From: Prostheceraeus crozeri
Lineage: Eukaryota; Platyhelminthes; Polycladida; Euryleptidae
Assembly (NCBI GenBank): GCA_907163375.1
Contig: CAJQUW010009330.1
Coordinates: 124,001-188,000, forward strand
Length of the DNA: 64,000 nucleotides
Reading direction: 5' to 3'
Positions 44,801 through 56,800 of this stretch are shown piece by piece (the stretch's first letter is position 1; every line of letters begins with the position of its first letter). Below the pieces are notes generated by a model. The model made no database searches and was not told the DNA's origin. It worked only from the letters and a program-made list of their open reading frames with translations. The position numbers and the translations under genes are program-made.

Positions 44801-47800
44801 TTTTTTGGAGAAGGACGCGGAATTTTCCTGCCTGGTAGAGAATGGAGAAAAACCGTGTGAAGCACACATCAGTCAAATGCCAAGCATTAATTCAAAATTG
44901 TGTAAAGTTGATAAACTTTTACTAAAAATGATTTTTCCCCGTTGAAAAAATGATTGTTTCGTTGAAAATGAGGTCCCCTATAATGGTCCATGATGTAGGT
45001 ACCCAGTTTTTTTAAAAAAAACTGGGATTACATACTTGCGTTTATGTACAACGACTTGAGTATGAACCTCTCTTGGTTGTTCTTTATGCCGGGATGAAAG
45101 ATTTTCTATTTGACTATAGGATAAGTGCCTGGATGTTTAGTAATAAAATGATCACAACAGCAGAATCAGAGGAATTTAGAAACAAATGCTCGTTAAGACG
45201 AGACTTGACGAGGCGCTTGGTTTGCCCAATGTAAATGTCATTACACAAATTGCAATTAAGTTGATAGATAACACATTTTGAATAGCACAGATTGCGTTTA
45301 TCACTCATAGGACAGAATTTGCAGTTAACATCACACTGGAGCTTCTCTTTAGGTGGATGAAAAATTCGTTTCAAAGATTGTCCACCGTTAGAACATGGGT
45401 TTACCTAATCTTTAATTCCGTATCTTTTTAAGAATGAAGTGTTACTTTATTGAATTTTGGCGACTTCATCAACGTATAGACACGTATATCACACGTTCTA
45501 TTAGCTTCTGGAGGCATCTAGAAGCTCTACGTGCGTCTTCCTTATTTGGGAGAATCTCAGTCGGCTTCAATGAAGCGCCAACTAAACGACATCCTCCGTG
45601 ATTTCTCTTCAAGCTAAGTATGCGTGATTTTTAATACTGTCCGCCTCCTAACGAGATCACCCAAAGATCCTCTGCCAGTGTTTTCCGCTTCTAATGTGGT
45701 ATATAAATTTAGTTGTTCTTGCGAATGCGAGTACATTGGGAAAACCAGCAGACCACTTGAGTGTCGTATTTGAGAGAATTTACCTAAATGGTTGGAAAAT
45801 GAATGAAAGTGCCCCCCAAGATCAAAGAAGGAGCCGACTAGTGCCATTACAAAGCATTTACAGATATGCCCCACAAGTGTTGCAAAGACCTGCTTCACCA
45901 TTGTAAGCCGTTCAAAGAACAGATGCTCATGTCTTGGAATCATGATCTTGGAATCTCCTCATCTAGAAGCTGAAGCTCACTTTATGTGCCCAGAAGGACA
46001 TCATTGTGCTCCTCGGTCTTCCGCTGTAACTTATTTTTTCCGCTCTTTTTTTCTTCACTTTCATTTATCATTTTCATTTTTATTTATTTGTTTATTTTTT
46101 CTCACCTCATATTTTTGTGATCCTAAATTTTTGCTGTTTTACCTTTTTCATTGCTTGTGTATCAGTATTACATGCTTGAGATGATTTTAATTGTGCTACC
46201 ATAATATCACTTTTGATTTAGATTTCTATGTTATTTCTGTCTTACGGAAAGCGTGAATTGTATTGAGGTATTATCAACTGCTGATTGTCATGTCATCCCC
46301 GCGTTGCACTCCGAGCAGAGCGGGCGAAGGGCCTCAGTGTATTATGCAATAAAATGAAGATCTTATTCGCAACTTTGCTTCTTTTTAAAATCATGTTCGC
46401 GATTATTCAAGCTGCTTTATTAGAACATCTTAATACTTATGCTTGCTGATCATTAGGCCTATAAATGCATGTGCATTCACGAAGTTAAGCCGTGATTAAT
46501 GATAAAACAGACTGATTGGATTTTAACTGATTTAAGCGGCTGTGCTTGTTGATACAATAAATTTGATTGTAGCATATCATACTTATAATACAAGATCGAA
46601 ATTAACTGTCAATTTTTGAAGTTTGATGATCATTGCGAATCCATGCTTTCATAAAAATTGATGTTTTGGCATGGTAGCCCTCCTTCCCCTGTTTATCTAT
46701 CGAAGACGGGCTACTGGGCCAAAACATCCATTTTTTATATTGACTGCATATTTAAATAGTTAAAACGATTCTGTTTTTCCGATTAAATTTTTAAAACGGA
46801 TGTGTTTGCACTGTTCGTTTATATGGGTGTTAAAACTTGTATAATTCTGGAGACCATAAAAAAGGAAGTCCGAAACAAACCTGATTCACCTAAATCTAAT
46901 GAATCAAAATCATCCCCCAAACTTTCGGTGTTTCGATGTCTTCACAAATCGGCCAAAGTGGGGATGCTCGTGTTGATGCATGCCAAACATATAAGAAAGG
47001 AAGACAATATTCGCATGAAGGCATGAGAAATGTGCGAGAACATCGTATTGTTTGTCTCAATTCGTTTGGGATTTTGTTATCCTATGATTTACAGTTCAAT
47101 ATCATCATTAGAAAATCACAAATATGAATAGAATAAAGGATACGTCATAAATTGCAACCATGCTTCGGCAAACTTCAGAATTGAATCCATCGAAGGAAGA
47201 CATTTCTGAAAAACAGAATATTGGCATATAGAAGTAGTATAGAGGACGTAATTAAAGCAATAACATGAAATAAATCTTATGTTCTTCACGTTACATTTAG
47301 CATGGAATTCTAAATTAGTCACCATGTTTCTAGGGTTGACCCTGTAGTATTTTTGCTGCGGTCCTCTTAAGTAAGACTCCCGACCTAAGCAATTGTGACT
47401 TTAAGGTTTAGGTCTATCCAACTTCTCACCAGAAATCATGCTACTTTTATACGGTCTGAATTTTGCCACTGTTTGCACACATTTTGAATTTGATATATTT
47501 GTTGATGATGAGTTGAGAATTAATTACTTATCTCCTTATAAGTATTTGTGGACAATTTATCCCTCCCAACAATGTCTTTTCACTTGCTTTGATATTAGCA
47601 TGAATTCTCTATATTTTGAGCAAGCCTATCACAGAGTATTTTATGAAGTTTTGGTAGATTTCAATTATGCACTTCTTGTTTACTTTTCAGCCTAACAGGA
47701 ATTTTGCACTAAAATGCATGCGGAATGATGGAGTATCCGCAGCCCAAGTAGAAAAGTTTCACATATTTCTAAATGAATAATTCAAGGATTTTTTTACTTT

Positions 47801-50800
47801 TCGGATCAAGCCAGTGATGAAAATGATTTTGCATGATATTTCATATGATGTGATGACATTCTCATACGATGATGAAAATCATCCCAGCAGCCATTTATAA
47901 TAGAATATAATGCTTACTAAGTTTTGAATAGCGAAAGAACCCAGATTCAAGTGATTTTTCATTTATTTATATTTTTTCAAAATGATACTGTCGAACGTTT
48001 TCGGCTAGCGTCCACTAACCATGTTCACGACAACAGGTCTTTGTCAATTTGTCGTGAACATGGCTAGTGGACGCTAGCCGAAAATGTTCGACAGTATCAT
48101 TTTGAAAAATATAAATTAAATGAAAGCTCACTTGAATCATGGGTCCTTCCGCTATCCAAACTTAAGCACATATGACTCAGTCTCTGTTCGGAATAATGCT
48201 TACTAATTTAAATTATTAATTGAAGTAGTCCTAATGATGACTGATGGCGTTCTCCAATCCGCAAGTGTACAAATGCAATGCTACTGCAGCCATTGGATTA
48301 ATTAGTTCTTAAAAGAACTCAATGGAGCTTTCTCGTGGCAACGAATTAAAATTGATCAGCTTTGGCCCAATATCTGGTAAAAATGGAAATCTTAAGACTT
48401 GTAACACTATTCATTCTTACTGTTAGTGTACTCATACCATACATTCCAAACACTGTCGCATACACGTTCAAAACAGACGTCTAATATACTGTACCGACTA
48501 CAGATGTTGGTAGTGGAAATAGAGTAAGACAATGATCACCAAAGGTTAAGGAAATTTCATGAAATTCTTAGCATAGCTAAGTAAAATGAAGAAATGACAT
48601 TTCTTTGCAACATGATGAAGAGTACAGACAATCTAACATTAAATTCATAACTTTTGTCTTCACAGCCAAGGGCATGCTGCTACGTTTTGTTACTGATACA
48701 GTATGACATCAAGTCGAAGTGTTCTTGCAACAGTAAAACTTAAGGGACGCTACATTCCATAATTTTCTGATTTACACGATACATTTCTACCTCATCTGAA
48801 GGGGAATCTATCATACTGTACATGTCCAAATGCACTCGAGTAAGATAAAACATTTAAAACCTATGAAATATTTCAATGTAGGAATGATGGAATCATGTTG
48901 TCCTAGGAATTTTGAATTATTATATCTATTGTTTCTAACTGGAAAGCAGCAAGCACAGTCACTCTCCTACAGTAAGAGATTACAGACTATTGGCTAAATG
49001 CATTCTGTGAGTTAGTTATATTATTAAAGCTAATTCAAAACGTGATTTCTGTAAAACACATGATTTGCATGAAGTGATTGAAAATAGCAAATTCTTTTGA
49101 CTGTCTGCTAAAGAAATGCCGCGAATCGATCTTTGAAGAAAGACAATCGATGAGACACAAAAATGGAGAAAAAAATTGAAAATTGCTAAAAAATATTTAG
49201 GATTTTATAGATGCTCCAAAATGAATTGAGCTCATTCATAATTTGTTAGATGCTGTAACTAACTATAGTCAATACACTATAGCAATACACTTTGAATTTC
49301 TTGGATGTATTTGAAATATAGTTATCATACGATTTAGCACTTATTTGTCGTGCGTCGATACGGGAGGTTCATTAGCCTACTCTTCTATTTACCACCTTTA
49401 TTGAAAAAATACTAAGTTATAATAATAAAGTACCCGACGCGTTTCGTCCGAAGACAGTCAGTCTCAAGCGTTTTTCAATAAAAGTCGTAAATGATATAAA
49501 AGGGAGTGACTTTTTCTTTTTTCAATATATTTGAAAGGAACAGAACTTGGTAGCACTTAGTTGCTTTCGACAGTATTAAGGTATACCGGTAGATGATAAC
49601 TTTACTTCTTAAATAGTTATCGGCAGGTTCACGTGAACACCAGTTGATGAGCGAAAGTTATTTTGACCTAGTTTCATTAAACCAAGTATGCCTAAATGGA
49701 CCTACATCTTAATTTTTTGTTAAAAGAATACTTAATTTTCATTTTTTATCAAGAAAACACCGAAATCAGAAAAATTAACAGACATTCATGTTTTGCTGAT
49801 TCGTGATGCAGAATCTTTTGTAGATTGGCGGGATATCAATAAAAAAAGCATGAATAAATTGGTGTTCTCTGTTAAAAGACATAAATGTCACTAACAAACT
49901 CCGCATGTGTATGTGTTTCACCTTGTGATATATTCCACCTGATTAGATATTCATCACTTTTTTAATTTTAAGTGTCACATACCTTTGAAACAGTGCAGTA
50001 TAATTTCTGCATTTAGTTTTAATGACTGACATTTATTAAATCTGTCTCGAGCTTAGAGTTCACCAAAACGCTGTCAAGCTCTTTCTTTCCTTTCTATGCT
50101 GTCACACTGAGATTATTGAGCGATACAATTTCGCTTGCAATGACATTCGAAGCAGTATGAATCTAAATCTAGCAACTACAATTATGACTGTGCTTCTTTT
50201 TTTGCTCATTTCCTCATTTTAATGCATGTAAGTTGTGAATACATAAAATGTTGCAAGATAATTATTTCAAATTTCACATTCTTTTGTGGCTTATTTTTCT
50301 TTCTTCTTGTAGAATATCTTGCAACATTTGCGTTCTTCGTGCAAGTACGCAAATGATGTCCTTGAGAAAATGAAGAATTATGTATTCGACCTTTGTTTTT
50401 TCATTTGTGTTACTTATTCAGTTAAATGATTCAATCTCTGCTTTGTGTTTTTTCAATGTTTGTGGCTTAAGCTTCTTTTTGAATAAGGAATTTTTCTTTT
50501 TGCTTCACGTAGCATTATTTTGTGCGCAAAGCTCGGTTTTAGAAAATGTCATTACTTTTTCTTGAAAGAAGTGATAACGACGACATTGAAAAGTTTTCTT
50601 TCACTCGAATTACATTTTGAATTCAGATTACCGGAGCTTCACCTATTTTCATAATTTTGGCAAAAAGTAAATGGAAGTGAAACAATTGAAGACTTAATTG
50701 CTGATTTGATTTAAGTAAAATCAAATGTGTGATAACTGGATTCATTGGAAGATGAAACTGCGACTTCACTGATGTCAAGCATAGATAATGTCAACTCAAG

Positions 50801-53800
50801 CTTGTGCTTCCATTTAAATCTCGAGAGACGCGTTCAAACGTTTTATATAATTTGCATGATGTTCGCATCTTTTTTGAAAAATCTGAATCGAATCCAAATA
50901 TAATTTGATCAATTATTGACAGTCAGAAGCCGTAAACTTTTGACATGTTTATTTGCAAACATGTTTCAGTAGGCAAGCTGACATCCTCAGTGACAACAAT
51001 CAATGAAAAATTATGAAATATATACAAGACTTGATACATGAAAAATCAATACCGGAAAAGTGATTGTGATTGGTTGCGGTTATTCATGAGACAATGTGAT
51101 TGAAGAAATGACTCTGTGCAATGATTCAGCAATTTTTGTGCATAGAGTGCGAATGAGAATTTTAAAATGATCTTTATCTGGAATATGAACATGAAGCGAT
51201 ATTTCAGATTGGGGTCGACCTTTGCCATGTTCGTTTATCCTAGCACATTTCTGGCGACGGATTTCACCAACGCAGCACTGACGTTGGTTGTAAGTACTGT
51301 TGCAAGCATTGGAAGTGCTCAGGGCAATTCTTAAAATACTATTTTCTAAAGCACTATCTATGTGGCGAATATTACGTTTTATTTGAGAGAGAAGAGTTGA
51401 GACATAGGGGAGTTTCCAAAATATTTCAGTTTTTTCGCTACATTCTATTTTTGTTTTAGGACGATCACATCGCTCAAAGATTTTATTTTTTCTATCAGGA
51501 TGATATCCGTCTTAGATAGAAATATTCCTAACTTTATTCTTGTTAAAATCGCGGTAGGCAGGGAGAGTGCTTAGTTTTTGAGATCTATTGTACAGGGCTT
51601 TAATCGCGTTGATCTTATAACAATCAGAACTGTAGGAGTCGCTATGAGTATGCAATAAAGTATTATTTTCTTTTATTATCAAATTGGTTTCATATTTGCC
51701 ATTTTTTATGAAAATATTCATATAGAAAATTAATTGAGTTATCAAGTCTTTGTATATTTCATCATTTTTCATTGATCGCTGTCACTGATGATGGTATCTT
51801 GCCTACTGAAAATTGCTTGCAAATATACTTGATCAATTATATTTATATTAATATTTATAAACCCTATACAGCTATATATTGAGCAGAATAAATACAGTAA
51901 CTGCACTTCCATAGCAACAAATGGATCAAATCTATTGTGAGGCATGATAATCTGTCCATTTTAAACTTAGGATCCACTATTTATGAAGTTGACTTTACTA
52001 TTCATTAATTTATTGTGAGTAGTGTTCATATACTAATAATGCTGCTCATGTGATAATTACATAGATGCGCCTGAAGATGAGTTCACATGTTAATTTCAAC
52101 TTCAAATGCACTTTGTCAATGATCTATATGTGATCTGAATTGGTTAAGATGCTCAACTTTGTAAGAAACGGACAAAAATTCTCAATTTTTTTTTTGAAAA
52201 ATACTTTGAATAAAAGTCAAAATTCTTATGTTCCCGTGGGACAAATTCAAAATATATTTGGCTGTTTATCACAAATACGTAGAAGCTAAAGAAAACAAAG
52301 TTTTGTAGCAGCATCCAAAAATGTGTTAGAGCTCTAGAAGCCCCACTCGCGTCAAATTGGGTGAATTTTGATATCTATGCGATCTCAAGAGAATCCTTGA
52401 GTGTCCACTTCAGAGTTGTAATATATAGAGTTTCCATAGAGTAAGCATATTAGGTAGAGTGGCAACTCCGAATTTATTAAATCCCCAATGTGTATGCACT
52501 TTCGATTTTATTAAATGAAATCGAGGGGGATTGTTACCAAATATGAGATATGCACATTTATGCAGTTTTGAAGACACTGCCACGGAATTGACTGATCATG
52601 ATAGTAATGCAGAAGGAAGGATGGTATTTTACAGATTCTCTTTGTTATGACAGCCTTGGAGATTAAATGTTTGCTAAAATAGTAATACGATGGGTTCCTA
52701 TTACTTTTATGCTCAACCTGAAGAGCATTTTCTTAAGCGTGATCATATCACAGGCAACCTGCAACTGGCAGAGGCAAAATCATATAATGAAAAGCAATGA
52801 TTTCAATTAACTTTGAAAGATGTAAATGGGTCCACATCACTATTCAGATCCAAGAAATGAAACATGAATTTAGTGAATCATAAAATCACGCCGGTGAAAA
52901 TTGAATTAAAAACTTGAAATTTCAGCCCAGAAAGCACGAATAATATCGCGACTTTTTCATGAAGACTTTCATTATGATACGGATCATGAATTCCCCTTGA
53001 TAATCAGCTTAATTTCCACTTAGTTGGGATGCTTATCAGCAAATATTCTTTCCTTTGGATGCCCAACTTGTCTGATACTACTTATATAGGAGAGGCATCT
53101 CGGTAGTATATAAATTGGCAAAATTTTGAATTTTTTAAAAAATGTTCAAATAGTTTTGTGGACCACGGGAATGTAATCTCCGCAAAAAACTGAATCTTTT
53201 GATATAAAAAATTTCACTGTATACAGATACTTTTTTGAGTCGACAGTCTACCTATATATATTTACTCTATGGTTGAGTAGTATATTTAGAAGTCCATGTT
53301 GCTATCTAAGAGGTCGGAGGTGACATATTGTATCATCCACCTCCACAACCGTGACTTCGAACTTTTAAAAAAAATAACTTCATGTTCATATCACACGATC
53401 AAATTGCACATTGGAATGAAATGTGTTACCTTTCTTCACAGTTGCATTGAGTATGTCCCTGAGTTGATAAGCTGTAATATAACCTGAGTTCCCTGCGAAA
53501 TCCAAGAACGCTTTTCGGAGTGCAGAATCTTGTCTGTCATCTTCTTCTTTGTTCTAAAACGAATACACTTGGCGTCACCTAACTATTAATCAAAGGTGAA
53601 TTAATCCAATGTGTTTGAGCTGATAATAGTACAAGCAAGTTTGCGAATCGTTTTGACATACACGGCAACAGCCTGGAATGCTGCAAATTGGTTAAAAGAC
53701 ATTAACAAGCAATAACTGATACGCCCACAACATAAAGCAGCAAATGGATTCAAAAAGTTTGTCGATATGCACGCCATTCCATACGCTACTGCGTGTCTGC

Positions 53801-56800
53801 TTTGATGTTTGCTTCTTCTCTTATGTTAATTTATGATTATAGAAAGCAAATAATTCAACGCTATTAATTTATTTCTCTACTAATTGCTCATCATACACGA
53901 AATTCTATAAATAACAGACAATTTCTACATACTGTACATGATTAATTTTCTTTTGCATAATAAGTACATTAAGTATGAAATCTATGACAGTGTAACTTGT
54001 AAGTAGTGAATACGTTAAAGACGGTAGTGAAGCTGGGGTAGAAGACTATGGGGGCAATTTTGGAAGTACATTTGGTTTCGGCTAACCGTCTGAAAGCGGC
54101 CAAGAGAGAGTTTCGTAGTTTTTGGTTTCCTGCTTAAGAATTTCATTCGAAACTATGATAAAGTGATGTGATCCGCATTGCATTAATGCAGCATGTAGGC
54201 ATTTTGCCTCTGTTGAGGTTGAACAGTCATAAAAAATGATAATTACGAGTATATTAAGTTGAATTAATTCTACTAGAAATTATCAAGTTATATTACGTTA
54301 TGTCGAGTGATCGGATTTTTCCATTTTTGACGGACTGGCTTTTATCTTACCATGCTCCACTGAACAGTGTGAATCGCATGCTTCCCAACCAATGAAATTC
54401 TTGATTTATTTCCCTTCATCTGGTTGCGTTTCTACCAGATGCTTACTTTTCTTCAAATCGCATAAGTCTGCTAAAAGTTGCATGTTACTGTTCACTGCGT
54501 TGTAAGTAGTAAGATACTAACACTAAGGAAACGAACTAAAAACATTCCATTCTATTTCGCGTACATGCAATCCAAAGATTTTTGGTATATAAGTAGCAAG
54601 TTCACAGAAATAATCATTTTTTCTACGTAATTTTGAAATCAAGATAATAATAAGTCCGAAATGATAATGTGCATTAATTTCATAAAGAAGGAACAAGCTT
54701 GCAAAGTAATTATCGCACAATCGTAATAATCCCACTCAGTTCCACACTTGACGGTCATCCGGGTTTTGGGGTACAGTTTACCCCATAGCACACTTTGAAG
54801 TAGCGCCAATCATGGTGTGGTAGCGTAAACTTGGAATGGGAAGCTGGAGATCTATGACTTTTCATAATTTCTAATTTAGAATTTGTATTGGTGATCGTTT
54901 TCCTATTTGTTGGTTGTTAACTTAGGAAAAAATTGCGATTATGGCTAAACGGACTGACGGGGCACAGTGCGTCCCAAAAATGCATGTGTTATCGTCAATT
55001 TTAGCCGAAACATTTGGACTTTTGGCAATTCCAGAATACTTGTTCATGTTTCTTTTTTTTCTCAAGACTAATCCTGCTCTACATAGATTACATAATTAAC
55101 TTTGTAAAAGATGGAAAGATTATGTTTTAGTAGGTCTATATGGATGAGCTCATCCCTACTAAAAATTCAGTCGCTAGAAAGCAATCGAAATTCTTCAGAC
55201 TGATAATCAGATACTCTGCAGTTTTACGATGAAAAGAAGTCACACGTCGTGTTGTTGGATACCTATTCCGTAATTGGCAGCCACATAGAAGCAAAGCCTG
55301 ACACGTAAGTAGGCCTACTGCATTGATTTGCAAGGCAAGAAATGCCAGGCGTCGACAACATCGATAAAATGGTGAGGCTCATATCAATGAAGCTCAAAGG
55401 CAGAATATGGCCGTGTGGCTTCGTAATGAATGTTATGAAAATTGCCGTTTTGAACAGCATGCATATTTTTAAAACCACAAGGGAGTGATATCCCATCTCA
55501 ATCGAAACTTTGCACTTTAATTCCCTGATCGCAAGTAGTATACATTTGGTTAAGAAAAAAATTCACGATAGATGGTTCGCGAGTCCAAAAATAAAATGTC
55601 CAGGTTGCTATTCGGTCACTTGGAATTTTTGATAATCGCAAGTTGAACTCATAATTAATGGAGCCTCTGCTCTACAAATTTCAACAGTGCAGCGCTGTGC
55701 ATTTTGTGAGAGAGAAGGGGATCAAAAATCTCGCATTGTATGTGTGCTGTTTTTTGGTGAAATGTGTCATTCTAATAATATTTCAGTACAATTTAAATAA
55801 AAATTGTAATCGATTTTAGAGTGCATTTGCATAATTTTTTATTATCCAAAAGATGGTTTTACATGGCTTTTTCTCAACCCAACGTTTCGCATTAAGTGGT
55901 TCTACAACAAGGTTAATATATTTACTGATCACCAAAGATATTTTCAACACAATTCAATTCTGAAATACGAATTAGTGATATCAAAAAACAGTATATAAGC
56001 GTATTGTACATATGTACATGGTAGACATGTCTGTATTTTGATGAATATTAAATGTCGACAATACAGTTTTAACGACATAACGCATATTGCTGACACGAAT
56101 GGCATCACCAGCTTACAGGTCATAAACCATATAATCCGAAAAGAGCGGAAACGACGTTATATTCGTGATCATAGAGTTGGCCTAATTCTAGTATAATTCT
56201 AGTAGAAGGTCTATAACTAAATTCTACGTAGCTCATAGACAAATGATTATTCTGGACTTGAATTTCGTGATCAACATAGTAAAATTGTATGGAGCCGAGA
56301 TAAAATTGGACATCAGATCAATTGCATAAGGGTACATACATGTTTTACATGTATGCACATGTACATGTAAAACCGGGAAAACATTGCAGCAGCTCTAAAG
56401 CAAGCAAAGATTTCAAAAGTCAGATTTCAGATTTAAAATCAGCGGTGTCGAATTACCCTAGTTCAATATTGAATATCTAGTGAAATGGCAATTAAACATA
56501 CTAATTATATTAAAGCTTGGGGTACAGTGTACCACGCTTGCCCATCTAACTTGAACCAAATCACGGCCCGGATATCCGTTAAATATAGATAGCCTCCGGT
56601 AGGCACCTGACTAGAATGCTCCACGAAAATATTTAGTAGATCTACTACTGCTCAGGATATCCATAAGTAGTATTAAAAACAAACAACATGAAAAGTTCCA
56701 ACAAACTTTACGACAATGGGTTCTGAATTATCTACTAAGAGTCATCATTGCTGCGAAATGATAACAAAAGAAATTAGATATTAACCAATCAAATTGAAGG

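Larger units (their letters stand above)
39300..46390 (+). mobile_element. Penelope-like element with inverted terminal arms, split by later insertions
   Basis: An arm at 39300-39620 is the inverted copy of 46025-46390. Next to the left arm is a PLE reverse-transcriptase fragment (39640-39905); next to the right arm is a PLE GIY-YIG fragment (45430-45980), both on the plus strand. In between lie a Ty3/Gypsy fossil, MITE C copy 3 and a minus-strand PLE piece. PLEs are known for pseudo-LTRs in inverted or partial arrangements, so the whole is read as one PLE insertion later invaded. That reading is an inference. Confidence 0.65.

Noticed and set aside
39300-46390. Inverted arms as LTRs of the Gypsy element
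   Set aside because: LTRs are direct repeats. These are inverted and flank PLE coding pieces, so they belong to the PLE.
47438-47695. 85-codon ORF
   Set aside because: Composition like random AT-rich sequence; no motif.
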